Assembly (NCBI GenBank): GCA_017469335.1
Contig: JAFUGP010000111.1
Span: forward strand, 1-39,437
Length of the DNA: 39,437 nucleotides
Direction: 5' to 3'
Source of the DNA: Succinivibrio sp.
Lineage (GTDB): Bacteria > Pseudomonadota > Gammaproteobacteria > Enterobacterales > Succinivibrionaceae
The notes beneath the pieces were generated by a model, which saw only the letters and a program-made list of their open reading frames with translations, was not told the DNA's origin and made no database searches. The translations under genes and the position numbers were made by a program. Below are positions 8,158 through 17,110 of this stretch, piece after piece; positions within the stretch are counted from its first letter, which is position 1, and each line of letters begins with the position of its first letter.

Positions 8158-9459
8158 TCAGCTCTCCAAACTGTTCTCATCCAGCAAAAATTCGAGGGGG
8201 CCCATGCGGCAGATCCCTTCCTCATCAAGCCAGGGCCGTCCGTAGGTCGGAGAAATGACAATTTTGCGGAAGAAGTCACCAACCGCACGCAGAGGACGCA
8301 ATTCTTGGTCCTGCTTGCTCGGCGCGTCCATGTTCAGTGCGGTTTGAATGTAGTAGCGGCGGTTACTTTGATTCACGACGAAATCTATTTCGCAGTTTTT
8401 CTGCTGGGTTTTGCCCGTCTCATTAACCTCCCGCAACGCTACGACCCCCACATCCACCGCATAACCGCGCAGTAGCAATTCATTGTACAGACAGTTCTCC
8501 AACAGCTGTTGCGGATCGAGCTGCCTGAGATTGAGCCGGGCATTCCTCAGCCCGAGATCGACGCAGTAATATTTGTTCGGATAAGAGAAGTACTGCTTTC
8601 CTTTGACATCATAGCGCAGGGCCTCGTTAAAAAGCATGGCTTCCTTGAGGTAGGCAAGGTACAAGGACACGGTCTGAGGATCAAGCTTGAGATGTTTGGC
8701 GCTGCTGATGGCGCGGGTGAGCTTGCTGGGATTGGTAAGCGAACCTGCCGTCGAGCACAGGGCATTGGTCAGCTCAGTCAGAACATCGGGGTATTTAATT
8801 TGATAACGTCTTTGTATATCTTTAAAATAAATTTCCTCAAACAAAGAAGACAGGTAGAAAAACTTATCACGCTCGCTGTTAAGTCGCAGCAGATAGGGCA
8901 TGCCGCCAAAGGTCAGATACTCTTCATAGGCATCACGCCTGTCACCCTCGTACCCAGTAAAAAACTCCCGAAAAGACAGAGGATAGACCTTAACCACATC
9001 GCCTCTGCCTCGAAACTGCGTCGAGACATCGGTGGAGAGAAGCCTGGAATTGCTGCCCGTCACATACAGGTCGACATTGCCGCGGTTGAGAAACTCTATC
9101 AGGACACTGTACAGGCGCACCGGACGATCCTGACTGCGCAATTCATCATCGGAAAGAGCGTACTGCACCTCATCGAGCAGGACATAATACTCTGTTTTGC
9201 TGTCCGCTGTTCTCTGTCTTAGATAGGCTGCCAACACAACCGGATCCTGCAGATCGCTGTTGATCATCTCATCTAGGGCCACCACGATGATTTGCTCTTG
9301 AGCCACCCCGCACTCACGCAGATGCCTGACGAACAGCTCCCGTAAAATAGTGCTCTTGCCGCACCGTCTGATCCCGGTAATGACCTTGATCCGGCCGTTC
9401 CACTTTTTGCCAATGAGTAAATTCAGGTAGTGATCGCGGGGTACAATCTCGCTCTGCAT
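8158..9459 (-). CDS. AAA ATPase with DUF4143 domain
   Basis: This protein of 433 residues belongs to the widespread AAA (ATPase_AAA_14) plus DUF4143 family, whose biological role is poorly known. The Walker A motif GIRRCGKS lies at residues 29-36 and Walker B YYVLLDEVQ at 91-99. A sensor-type VTGSNSRLL and the conserved YPLSFREFF and LTFGGMPYLL blocks follow. The C-terminal part contains the DUF4143 nuclease-like core, with a KNCEIDFVV strand of the ExD type. No signal or membrane segment is seen. The gene stands alone between the T6SS island and the ftsZ terminator. Such genes occur singly and in several paralogs in gut bacteria, so its link to the T6SS genes is not established. Confidence 0.85.
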   Translation of the reverse strand: MQSEIVPRDHYLNLLIGKKWNGRIKVITGIRRCGKSTILRELFVRHLRECGVAQEQIIVVALDEMINSDLQDPVVLAAYLRQRTADSKTEYYVLLDEVQYALSDDELRSQDRPVRLYSVLIEFLNRGNVDLYVTGSNSRLLSTDVSTQFRGRGDVVKVYPLSFREFFTGYEGDRRDAYEEYLTFGGMPYLLRLNSERDKFFYLSSLFEEIYFKDIQRRYQIKYPDVLTELTNALCSTAGSLTNPSKLTRAISSAKHLKLDPQTVSLYLAYLKEAMLFNEALRYDVKGKQYFSYPNKYYCVDLGLRNARLNLRQLDPQQLLENCLYNELLLRGYAVDVGVVALREVNETGKTQQKNCEIDFVVNQSNRRYYIQTALNMDAPSKQDQELRPLRAVGDFFRKIVISPTYGRPWLDEEGICRMGPLEFLLDENSLES

Positions 9460-9650
9460 ACAAAATCCGCTGTTGAGTCATAAGGGTGAGCTACTTTTGA
9501 GTATTTTAGTATAATCACTCGGAAGTTGCTCACTTTTGCGACTAAGTATCGAGTGAATTAGCCAATTTCTCCACAATTCACTGCAGCAACAGATCGCGGC
9601 AATCAACTCATGGCAAACTGCGCCACCCTCGAGGGTGCTTTAACTGCATT

Positions 9651-9677
9651 AAAAAAGGCCCCCGCAGGAGCCTTTTT
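9651..9677. terminator. Terminator of the dcw cluster after ftsZ
   Basis: AAAAAGGC (9652-9659) pairs with GCCTTTTT (9670-9677) around a GC-rich loop, and the leftward strand continues into a T run of six. It lies about 20 bases past the ftsZ stop. The symmetry of its A and T tracts would let it work in both directions. Confidence 0.85.
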
Positions 9678-9699
9678 ACATCACTTACACGTTAATGCG

Positions 9700-11037
9700 C
9701 TATTCAGATTTATTACGCAGGATGGGCGGCAGATCCCACAGACCCGAGCCGTCATCGGTATCGACCGTGCCCTTGCTCGCCGGGGTGCTCACCTGGATCT
9801 CACGCGGCATGGGCGGCTGATCAAAACCGCTCTGCGCCGAGGGGATGGAGGTATTGCCCAAATCCATCGGCTCAATCCGTCCCGGCTGCGCGGTCAGACC
9901 CTGACTGTAGGCGTGCGGCGCGGCCACCTGCGGCTGCGGTCGCGGCGGCGCCAAGCGCGGGGCGGCGGCGCTCTGGCGGTAGAAGTCGCTCTTGGGCTCA
10001 CGGCGGTGATCGTCGCGCGGCACCGGGCCGGGAGCATCCGGAGAGGCGGAAATGCCGGTGATGAGGATGGTGATCGCTATCTGATCCTCGCTGATCGATT
10101 CGTCAAAGCTCATGCCGAACTTGCAGTCGGCCTCCTCGTCAGCGTAAGCCTGCACGGCGTTACAGATGTCATCCCACTTGGAGATGGGGAAATTGGGGTT
10201 GATGCGTACATTCACCAGCAAACCGGCAGCCGAGGAAATGTCCACCGGCTCGATGAGCGGGGAGTGAATGGCCCGGTCCACGGCATCTTCCACGAAGTTG
10301 GCGCCCTGGCCGATGCCGTTGCCGATCATGGCGTGGCCACGACCGCGCATCACGGTCTGCACGTCGGCGAAATCGAGGTTGATGAAGCCGGGGTTGGTGA
10401 TGGAATCGGTGATGCCCTTAACCGCGTTGAGCAGCACGTCGTTGGCCTCGTTGAAGGCGTTGACAATGGAGATGTTGGCACCCAAATTCTTGAGCAGTTT
10501 GTCATTGTCAATGACGATGAGCGAGTCCACATGCTTGGACAGCTCGGTGATGCCGTGCTCGGCATTGACCATGTGGCGCTTGCCCTCAAACTTGAAGGGC
10601 TTGGTCACCACGGCCACGGTCAGCGCACCGGTCTCCTTGGCGATCTCCGCGATGATGGGGGCCGCACCGGTGCCGGTGCCGCCGCCCATGCCGGCGGTAA
10701 TGAACACCATGTCCGAGCCCTGCAGCAGTTTTTTGATGTCCTCCTTGCTCTCCTCGGCAGCCTTGCGGCCCTTGTTGGGGTCGCAGCCGGCGCCCAGACC
10801 GCCGGTGAGTTTGACACCTATCTGCACCTTAAGCTGAGCAGTGGTCTTGGACAGGGCCTGAGAATCGGTGTTGATGGCGATGAACTCCACTCCGCTCAGA
10901 CTCTCGTTGATCATGTGCTGCAGCGAATTGCCACCGCCGCCGCCGATGCCCAGCACGCGGATTACACAGTTGGTGGACGGCTTGATCCCGGAGTCCTGAC
11001 CCGGGGAGGACACTGACTCGACACGAAAATCACTCAT
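9700..11037 (-). CDS. ftsZ: Cell division GTPase FtsZ
   Basis: FtsZ polymerises into the cytoplasmic Z ring that organises septation. The protein has 445 residues from the ATG at 11037, chosen because MSDFRVESV is preceded by a GAGAG site. The longer frame adds 12 residues without a ribosome site. Seen are the early glycine-rich VLGIGGGGGN, the tubulin signature GGGTGTGAAP and the T7 catalytic loop NLDFADVQTVM. A proline-, glutamine- and alanine-rich linker of about 100 residues leads to the C-terminal peptide. That peptide reads WDLPPILRNKSE. Compared with the common form with PAFLRK it keeps the LP and LR pairs but has Ile in place of Phe. It is the last gene of the cluster. Confidence 0.98.
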   Translation of the reverse strand: MSDFRVESVSSPGQDSGIKPSTNCVIRVLGIGGGGGNSLQHMINESLSGVEFIAINTDSQALSKTTAQLKVQIGVKLTGGLGAGCDPNKGRKAAEESKEDIKKLLQGSDMVFITAGMGGGTGTGAAPIIAEIAKETGALTVAVVTKPFKFEGKRHMVNAEHGITELSKHVDSLIVIDNDKLLKNLGANISIVNAFNEANDVLLNAVKGITDSITNPGFINLDFADVQTVMRGRGHAMIGNGIGQGANFVEDAVDRAIHSPLIEPVDISSAAGLLVNVRINPNFPISKWDDICNAVQAYADEEADCKFGMSFDESISEDQIAITILITGISASPDAPGPVPRDDHRREPKSDFYRQSAAAPRLAPPRPQPQVAAPHAYSQGLTAQPGRIEPMDLGNTSIPSAQSGFDQPPMPREIQVSTPASKGTVDTDDGSGLWDLPPILRNKSE

Positions 11038-11133
11038 GATTAACTCTCTATTCCTGTGACAGACGGACCGCAAAGTCCGACGGCTATTCTTGGTATGTTA
11101 CCCATTTTAAGCCCAGGGCCTGAAAAAAAACAA

Positions 11134-12495
11134 TCAGAACTCCCTAGAAAACCAGTCCTTGAATTTAGTTATGAGACTTTTATCCTGTTTGCCGTCCTCG
11201 GCGGTGTTTTCCGCCTCAGAGAGCTCGCTTAGGTGAGCCGTGCGCAACAGCCCCACCGCCACGGCCATATCGGGCTGGGTGAGACTCTCCAGGCGATCGG
11301 CCTTCTCCGTCTTGATACCGCGCGGCCTGCCGATGCGGATCTTGAAGTTGGCGCTGCCCTGCACGTAACCCGAGGGACCGTTCATGTCGCTGTTGACCAC
11401 CGCCTCGATAAAGGGCGTCTGCGCCACCCCGCCGGTGAGCACGTAACCTGCGCCCAGCGACAGACCGTCATGGGAGCGGTTGGCCGAGACAAACTGCATG
11501 ATTTGGTCGTAGATGGCGCGGAAGATCTGCGTCAGACAGCTGTTGATGGTGTTGGCCAGTTGCGCAAGCGGCACAATCTGCGCGGTGATCCCGCCGCTGT
11601 AGGGATCGGTCAGAGGCACTTCCACACTCTGGGTGTACTGTTCCTCAGTCAGATAGCGCGAATCGGCCACGCCATACTGCACCTTGATGAACTCGGCCTG
11701 TTTGATGGGAATGCCGAATTCCTTGGCAATGGCCTGGGTGATGTACTCGCCGCCTTCATGAAAACCGAAGGTATAGATGAGCTTCTTGTTGTCATAGACC
11801 GCCACGTTGACGGTGCCGCCGCCCAAATCGATGAGGCACACGCCGATCTCCTTTTCGCCTTCGGTCAGCACCGCGTCGGCCGAGGCGATGCCGCTGAAGG
11901 CCACGCTGCGGATGAAAAACTGCGGCGCCACATTGGCGATGACCCGCTTGAGATTCATCACGTGAGCCTTGCGGCAGCCGATGATGTGCACGTTGACATC
12001 GAGTTTTTTGGCGTACTGTCCCACCGGATTTAAGATCTCCGAGGAGGTCTCGGTGAGGTAGTTCTGCGGCACGATATGGATGATATCGTAGTCGTTCTCG
12101 CTGAAGGTCTTGATGCCGGCGCGGGCGTTTTCGATGGCCCGGTAGCGGTCGGAGTACGATACCACCCCGGTCTGCACCGTGGAGGTGCCGCGCTCGTTGC
12201 AGGAAACAATGAAGCTGCCGGCCACGCCCACCGTAAAGGCGGTGGCGTTGAAATTCTCCACAAATTTCTGCAACAGTCCCGAGAGCTCGTTGCTCAGGCG
12301 GGCAATATCGGTCACCGCGCCCTTGCTGATCCCCACCGACTCCCCGACCCGGTAGCCCAAGATCTCCACCGTGGAGTCGGGACTGACCCGCCCGGCGATG
12401 ACCCTCAGCTTGGTGGAGCCCAAATCGATGGCCACGATGATTTCCTCGCCGGCGCCTTTCTTGGGCACCGCCCTGCCGCCGCTGTTTCCGAACAT
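11134..12495 (-). CDS. ftsA: Cell division protein FtsA
   Basis: FtsA is the actin-like ATPase that tethers FtsZ to the membrane. The start at 12495 (MFGNSGG) is preferred because AGGGGAG lies eight bases upstream. The longer frame would overlap the ftsQ stop. The product has 453 residues. The phosphate-binding loop IVAIDLGSTKLRV, the second nucleotide loop CLIDLGGGTVNVAVY and the adenosine motif VLTGGVAQTPFI are all present. The C-terminus KFKDWFSREF matches the amphipathic membrane-targeting helix of enterobacterial FtsA. A glutamate- and lysine-rich linker precedes it. The gene sits between ftsQ (four-base gap) and ftsZ, so translation with ftsQ is likely coupled. Confidence 0.97.
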   Translation of the reverse strand: MFGNSGGRAVPKKGAGEEIIVAIDLGSTKLRVIAGRVSPDSTVEILGYRVGESVGISKGAVTDIARLSNELSGLLQKFVENFNATAFTVGVAGSFIVSCNERGTSTVQTGVVSYSDRYRAIENARAGIKTFSENDYDIIHIVPQNYLTETSSEILNPVGQYAKKLDVNVHIIGCRKAHVMNLKRVIANVAPQFFIRSVAFSGIASADAVLTEGEKEIGVCLIDLGGGTVNVAVYDNKKLIYTFGFHEGGEYITQAIAKEFGIPIKQAEFIKVQYGVADSRYLTEEQYTQSVEVPLTDPYSGGITAQIVPLAQLANTINSCLTQIFRAIYDQIMQFVSANRSHDGLSLGAGYVLTGGVAQTPFIEAVVNSDMNGPSGYVQGSANFKIRIGRPRGIKTEKADRLESLTQPDMAVAVGLLRTAHLSELSEAENTAEDGKQDKSLITKFKDWFSREF

Positions 12496-12499
12496 CTTC

Positions 12500-13252
12500 C
12501 TATCTCCCCTTTTCACCGTAGTCCTTGCGATGACCTACCGCAAAGCCCACCTCATAGCGTAAATCAACATAATCGGCCTCATCCAGGTTAAGTCCCGTCT
12601 CCTGCCAGCTTAAGACAAAACGTTTAAGCCGCTGCGCGGCCTTTTGCCGGTCGCGGCCCAGGATAAGCCTAGTGCCGTTGCGCAGAGTCAGCGTATAGCA
12701 CCTGACCTGATCGAGGTGCAGCTTTACCATCTGCAGTCCCGAGCCGCGCAGCACCTCATGCAGCTGTACCGCCAGGGCATACACCTCCGGGGCCAGGTTG
12801 TCGCGCACCGCCCCCAGACGCACCAAGGAGGCATGAAAGTTCTCCAGATCCGGGTAAAACACGCTCTGGGTGCGCGCATCATAAAGTCCCCGCTCATTCC
12901 AGTAGGCCGCGGGCACATGCTCGACCAAGGAAATGATGAGCTTGTCGGGCATTTTCTTGCGGATCACCGCCTGCGCCACCCAGGGCAGCTGCAACAGCGC
13001 GTTCTGCAGCGGCGCGGTTTCAAAGGAGGCCAAGTTGCGCCCGGCGGCATGGCGCCCCGCCAGCTCGACGATTTCCTTCTTGCTCAGCTCCTTGAGCGCT
13101 CCGTCTATCTCCACCGCCCGGATGGGCAGGGCATTGGAGCTGGAGAGAAAATCCATAAGCAGCGTGTCGCCCTTGAGCACGAGAAAGGTCAGCAGCGCTG
13201 CAAAGAGCAGGCCGCAGTAAAAGCGCCCTCGGGTCTGCTTTTTCATGACCAT
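12500..13252 (-). CDS. ftsQ: Cell division protein FtsQ
   Basis: FtsQ is the bitopic membrane protein that connects early and late division proteins through FtsB and FtsL. The product has 250 residues. After a short basic cytoplasmic tail (MKKQTRGR), residues about 11-30 form the membrane helix. A POTRA-type segment follows, with IRAVEIDGALKELSKKEI and LPWVAQAVIRKKMPDKLIISLVEH (shown in two pieces, the second shortened to its core KMPDKLIISLVEH). The ATG at 13252 is nine bases after AGGA. An alternative ATG two codons later is too far from it. Downstream ftsA begins four bases after the stop. In E. coli ddl precedes ftsQ, but here murC does. Confidence 0.93.
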   Translation of the reverse strand: MVMKKQTRGRFYCGLLFAALLTFLVLKGDTLLMDFLSSSNALPIRAVEIDGALKELSKKEIVELAGRHAAGRNLASFETAPLQNALLQLPWVAQAVIRKKMPDKLIISLVEHVPAAYWNERGLYDARTQSVFYPDLENFHASLVRLGAVRDNLAPEVYALAVQLHEVLRGSGLQMVKLHLDQVRCYTLTLRNGTRLILGRDRQKAAQRLKRFVLSWQETGLNLDEADYVDLRYEVGFAVGHRKDYGEKGR

Positions 13253-13344
13253 GACCGTGTATCCTAGCTAACTGTCCGAATGCCGCCTATAGTGTATCCA
13301 ATGTGAGAGCGTTCCAAAAGGGCAGCTCTCCACAGCCTTACGCT
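13253..13344 (-). promoter_or_regulatory. murC-ftsQ gap with possible internal promoter
   Basis: Read leftward, TTGGAA is followed 17-18 bases later by CACTATAGG, a weak match to a sigma70 promoter that could drive ftsQAZ. Internal promoters at this point are known in E. coli. The match here is poor and is listed with low confidence. Confidence 0.25.
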
Positions 13345-14778
13345 TTAAGGTCTGGGCCAGCGACCGGCCAGATCCCGCGCCACCGCCACCACGTTGCCGG
13401 CGCCCTGGGTGAGCAGTACGTCGCCGGGCAAAAGCAGAGTCTCCAGCAGCTGCGGGATCTCCTCGGGGACGGCGGCATAGTGCGGCTCCATGCGCCCGTC
13501 GGCGCGGATGGAGCGGCACAGCGAGCGGCTGTCGGCGCCGCTGATGCTCTCCTCACCGGCCGGATAAACCTCCAGCAGCAAGAGCAGATCGACCTTGCGC
13601 AGCACCCGGACGAAATCCTCGTAAAGATCGCGGGTGCGGGTGTAGCGGTGAGGCTGAAAGACCATCACCAGCCTGCGCCCCGGGAAGGCCTGCCGGGCGG
13701 CGGTGATGGTGGCCGCCACCTCGGTGGGATGATGCCCGTAGTCATCCACCAACGTAAAGGTGCCGTCCTTAATCTTAAACTCGCCGTAGCTTTGAAAACG
13801 CCGGCCCACGCCTTTGAAGTTCTGCAGTGCCGCCACCACGCTCTCATCGCTGATCCCCTCCTCGGCGGCCACCGCCGCTGCGGCCGCGGCATTTAAGGCC
13901 ATATGCAGCCCCGGCAGCGGCAGCGTGAGGTCCAAAGAGGCGCCCTGGCGCCGTTTAAGCGTGAAATGGCTGCAGGTGCCCTCCCCCCGAAAATCCGTTA
14001 CCCGAAAATCGCAGTGCTCGCCCTGACCGTAGGTGATCACGTGGCGTCCCACCTTGGGGAGCAGGGTGCGGATCACCGGATCATCCAGGCACATCACCGC
14101 CACGCCGTAGAAGGGCAGATTGTGCAGAAACTCCACAAAGGTGTCCTTCAGACGCTGGAAGTCTCCGCCGTAGGTGCCCAGGTGGTCAGCCTCGATGTTG
14201 GTCACCACCGTGAGCATGGGTTGCAGATGCAAAAAGGAGGCGTCCGACTCGTCGGCCTCGGCGATGAGGTAGCGCCCCGAACCCAAGCGGGCGTTGGTGC
14301 CGGCGCTGTTGAGCAGTCCCCCGATGACAAAGGTGGGATCCAGGTTGGCCTGGGCGAAAATGGAGGCTATGAGCGAGGTGGTGGTAGTCTTGCCGTGTGT
14401 GCCGCACACGGCGATGCCGTAGCGGTAACGCATAAGCTCGCCTAACATTTCGGCGCGCCTGACCACCGGGATATGCAGCCGCCGCGCCGCCTCCACCTCG
14501 GGATTGCCTTCATGAATGGCCGAAGAGACCACCACCACCGAGGCGTCGATGACATGACTGGCCTCGTGAACGGTGAAGACTCTTATCCCCAAAGTGGCCA
14601 GGCGGTTGGTCACGGCCGAGACCTGCCTGTCCGAGCCTGAGACGGTATAACCTTCATTGTGCAGCACCTCGGCGATGCCGCACATGCCGGCCCCGCCTAT
14701 GCCCACAAAGTGAATGCGCTTGATTTTGTGCATGAGGGGCACCGCAGGTCCCGGCACACTCGCAGGCAGCTTGCTCAT
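13345..14778 (-). CDS. murC: UDP-N-acetylmuramate--L-alanine ligase MurC
   Basis: MurC adds the first amino acid, L-alanine, to UDP-MurNAc in the cytoplasm. The product has 477 residues, a typical length. The N-terminal UDP-binding loop [16 protein letters not shown] lies near residues 24-39. The ATP-binding GTHGKTTTT lies at 126-134, followed by EADESDASF and [12 protein letters not shown], and later [10 protein letters not shown] and QPHRYTRT. The start [10 protein letters not shown] is set by a strong GGGGGTGA ribosome site six bases upstream. A 7-bp hairpin directly abuts that site. The 106-base gap to murG is the largest within this half of the cluster. Confidence 0.97.
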   Translation of the reverse strand: MSKLPASVPGPAVPLMHKIKRIHFVGIGGAGMCGIAEVLHNEGYTVSGSDRQVSAVTNRLATLGIRVFTVHEASHVIDASVVVVSSAIHEGNPEVEAARRLHIPVVRRAEMLGELMRYRYGIAVCGTHGKTTTTSLIASIFAQANLDPTFVIGGLLNSAGTNARLGSGRYLIAEADESDASFLHLQPMLTVVTNIEADHLGTYGGDFQRLKDTFVEFLHNLPFYGVAVMCLDDPVIRTLLPKVGRHVITYGQGEHCDFRVTDFRGEGTCSHFTLKRRQGASLDLTLPLPGLHMALNAAAAAAVAAEEGISDESVVAALQNFKGVGRRFQSYGEFKIKDGTFTLVDDYGHHPTEVAATITAARQAFPGRRLVMVFQPHRYTRTRDLYEDFVRVLRKVDLLLLLEVYPAGEESISGADSRSLCRSIRADGRMEPHYAAVPEEIPQLLETLLLPGDVLLTQGAGNVVAVARDLAGRWPRP

Positions 14779-14792
14779 GATAAATCACCCCC

Positions 14793-14810
14793 AGGGCGTA
14801 GCGACGCCCT
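14793..14810 (-). promoter_or_regulatory. Hairpin touching the murC ribosome binding site
   Basis: AGGGCGT and ACGCCCT form a perfect 7-bp stem with a four-base loop. On the coding strand the stem is followed at once by GGGGGTGA, the murC Shine-Dalgarno site. The structure may control murC translation or protect the downstream message. Confidence 0.45.
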
Positions 14811-14828
14811 CATGTTAAGACTGAAAAT

Positions 14829-14854
14829 GCCGCTTGGGCGCAGGCCCTTGCGGC
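14829..14854 (-). promoter_or_regulatory. Second hairpin between murG and murC
   Basis: Two stacked stems, GCCGC with GCGGC and GGGC with GCCC, are separated by opposed TT (AA in the transcript) and capped by a four-base loop. On the coding strand four T bases follow after one base. It could be a weak attenuator lowering transcription into murC-ftsQAZ. Confidence 0.4.
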
Positions 14855-14884
14855 AGCAAAACCGTATCAAGGGCAGCTTCTGGC

Positions 14885-15949
14885 TTACACCGTCCCCATG
14901 ATCTCATCACAGCAGCGCAGCGCCGCGTCGGTCACCGCGTGCGAGCGCACTTTGTCCGACATCTCCTGCAAACGGGCGCGATCGGCCTCCAAGGACAAGA
15001 TAAGCTCACACAGGGCCTTTGCGCTTAAGTCACGCTGCGCTATCAGACAGGCGGCGTGATCCGCGGTCAGGTAGGCGGCGTTCTTGGTCTGGTGATCGTC
15101 CACCGCGGTAGGCAGGGGGACAAAAATCGCCGGCACTCCGGCGCAGCACACCTCGCAGACGCTGCCCGCACCGGCACGGCAGATCACCAGATCACACTCA
15201 AGATAGGCCCGGGCCATATCCTCGATGAAATCGCTGACCTCAAACTCAAAGGAAGCGCCTTCATAAAGTGCCGCCACCTTGCTCTGATTGCCCCGGCCGC
15301 ATTGATGGCGTACGCTGATGAGCTGCCCGGGCAGTTCCTTGAAGGCGGCAGGCAGTCTTTCATTTAAGGCCGCCGCACCCAGCGAGCCGCCGGTGACCAG
15401 GATGCGCAGGGGATGGTGAGAAAACTCCCGCGGCACCTTTAACAGATCGGTGATCTCACGGCGCAGGGGATTGCCGACCACCCGGGTCTTAGGCCCCGTA
15501 AAGGCCCCCGGAAAACCCAGCAGCACGCGGCTGGCGAGCCTGGCGAGCAGGCGGTTGGTCAGACCGGGGGCGGCGTTTTGTTCGTGCAAAAACAAGGGCA
15601 GTCCCTTAAGAAAGGCCGCCACCCCGCCGGGACCTGCGGCATAACCGCCCATGCCCAGCACCGCATCGGGTTTAAACTCCCTGATCACCCCCAGGGCTTC
15701 CCACACGGCGCGCGTCACCATAAAGGGGGCCTTGAGCAGGGGCAGCAGGCCGTTACGCCTGATGCCGCTGACCTTGATGTAGCTGATCTCAAAGCCCGCC
15801 TTGGGCACCAGCTGCTCTTCCATGCGGCCGCGGGCACCCAAAAAGCGCACCGTCACCCCGCGGGAGACGAGCTCGCGGGCAATGGCCAGCGCCGGGAACA
15901 CATGCCCCCCGGTGCCGCCCGCCATAATCAGAACTCTGGTGACTGCCAT
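14885..15949 (-). CDS. murG: Lipid II synthase MurG
   Basis: MurG transfers GlcNAc from UDP-GlcNAc to lipid I on the inner face of the membrane, making lipid II. The product has 354 residues. The first glycine-rich loop IMAGGTGGHVFPALAIA lies at residues 8-24. GVGGYAAGP-like GMGGYAAGPGG appears in the acceptor domain, and LVTGGSLGAAALNE marks the second Rossmann domain. VICRAGAGSVCE and PLPTAVDDHQTKNA form the UDP-GlcNAc pocket. The ATG directly follows the ftsW TAG stop with no gap, with GCAGGTAG as a combined ribosome site. MurG here lies between ftsW and murC, as in most gammaproteobacterial dcw clusters. Confidence 0.97.
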   Translation of the reverse strand: MAVTRVLIMAGGTGGHVFPALAIARELVSRGVTVRFLGARGRMEEQLVPKAGFEISYIKVSGIRRNGLLPLLKAPFMVTRAVWEALGVIREFKPDAVLGMGGYAAGPGGVAAFLKGLPLFLHEQNAAPGLTNRLLARLASRVLLGFPGAFTGPKTRVVGNPLRREITDLLKVPREFSHHPLRILVTGGSLGAAALNERLPAAFKELPGQLISVRHQCGRGNQSKVAALYEGASFEFEVSDFIEDMARAYLECDLVICRAGAGSVCEVCCAGVPAIFVPLPTAVDDHQTKNAAYLTADHAACLIAQRDLSAKALCELILSLEADRARLQEMSDKVRSHAVTDAALRCCDEIMGTV

Positions 15950-17110
15950 CTACCTGCCTGCTCCGTCCTTTATTCCGCCCCACAGCGCGTGTTTCTGTCT
16001 TTGTTCGTAATCCAGCCTGAGCAGCACGGCCACTGCCACGCAGCTGACCAGCATGGAGGAGCCGCCGTAACTTACCAGCGGCAGCGTCAGGCCTTTGGTG
16101 GGCAGGGCTCCCGAGGCGGCGCCGATGTTGATGAAGGTCTGCAGGCAGAACCACACCCCGATGCCGAAGGCCGCGTACCCCTCAAAGACCGGCTCCTGCC
16201 TTAAAATGCGTATGCCCAGCCTCACGGCTTTGCACACTATTATAAATTCAAGGGCGATGACCACACACATCCCGATGAAGCCAAACTCCTCACCTAGGAT
16301 ACTGGTGATGAAATCGGTGTGGGCCTCGGGCAGGTAACCCAATTTCTGCAGGGAGTTGCCCAGTCCCTCACCGCTCAAGCCTCCGCGACCGAAGGCCATC
16401 AGCGACTGCGTCAGCTGATACCCCGACCCGAACTGATCTTCCCAGGGGTCCAGGAAAGAGAGCACGCGGCGCATGCGGTAGGGCTGGGTGATGACCAAAA
16501 TGGCGCCCATCACGCAGGTGACCGCCAGAGTCAGGATGTAGAAAATAAGCCGCGAGCCCCCCACCCACAGGATCGCGAAGGTAATGGCCGTCACCACCAC
16601 CAGCGACCCAAAATCAGGCTGCAGCAGCAATAACAGGGCCATGGCGGCGATAAAACCCATGGGCTTTAAAAAGCCCTTGACGGTATGGCGTACCTCACGC
16701 CCCTTGCGGCTGACATATGAGGAGAAATAAAGGATCCAGAAGAGCTTGAGCAGCTCGGCCGGCTGCAGGTTGAACACGCCCAAGCTGATCCAGCGCTTGG
16801 CCTCGTTGATCTCACGGCCTACGATCAGCACCACTATCAGCAGCACCAGCACCACCAGCATGAGGTAGACCGAGCCGGCCTTCCAGACCGCAGAGGGTAC
16901 GGCGGCGGCCACCGTGGCGGCCAGCAGGGCGGCGATGATGGCCTCCAGCTGCTTGACCATCAGATAGCTGCTGTTGCCATAGCGCAACGTGGCCTCCATC
17001 ACGGAGGCCGAGCTGATCAGCACCACGCTGATGATCAGCAAAAAAACCGTGACCAGCAGCAAAAACCGGTCATAGCCCGGAGTGCTGCCTGACGCCAGCT
17101 TAAAGCCCAT
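15950..17110 (-). CDS. ftsW: Septal peptidoglycan polymerase FtsW
   Basis: FtsW is the SEDS-family glycosyltransferase that polymerises septal glycan strands with FtsI. The product has 386 residues from the ATG at 17110 (MGFKLASGS), with AGG about eight bases upstream. A longer frame reaching 17326 adds 72 basic residues but only mirrors the murD tail in another frame. About ten membrane helices are visible. Conserved segments include EINEAKRWI near the first periplasmic loops, [10 protein letters not shown], the [18 protein letters not shown] loop and [12 protein letters not shown] near the C-terminus. The first 11 bases overlap the end of murD, which implies coupled translation. Confidence 0.95.
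   Translation of the reverse strand: MGFKLASGSTPGYDRFLLLVTVFLLIISVVLISSASVMEATLRYGNSSYLMVKQLEAIIAALLAATVAAAVPSAVWKAGSVYLMLVVLVLLIVVLIVGREINEAKRWISLGVFNLQPAELLKLFWILYFSSYVSRKGREVRHTVKGFLKPMGFIAAMALLLLLQPDFGSLVVVTAITFAILWVGGSRLIFYILTLAVTCVMGAILVITQPYRMRRVLSFLDPWEDQFGSGYQLTQSLMAFGRGGLSGEGLGNSLQKLGYLPEAHTDFITSILGEEFGFIGMCVVIALEFIIVCKAVRLGIRILRQEPVFEGYAAFGIGVWFCLQTFINIGAASGALPTKGLTLPLVSYGGSSMLVSCVAVAVLLRLDYEQRQKHALWGGIKDGAGR

Noticed and set aside
9624-9637. 14-bp perfect palindrome CACCCTCGAGGGTG as an attachment site or operator
   Set aside because: It lies just beyond the ftsZ terminator with no integrase, direct repeat or tRNA nearby, so there is no support for a specific role.
9610-11016. 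Long plus-strand frame of 468 codons
   Set aside because: It is antisense to ftsZ, has a histidine- and glycine-rich composition typical of mirrored GC-rich genes, and matches no family.
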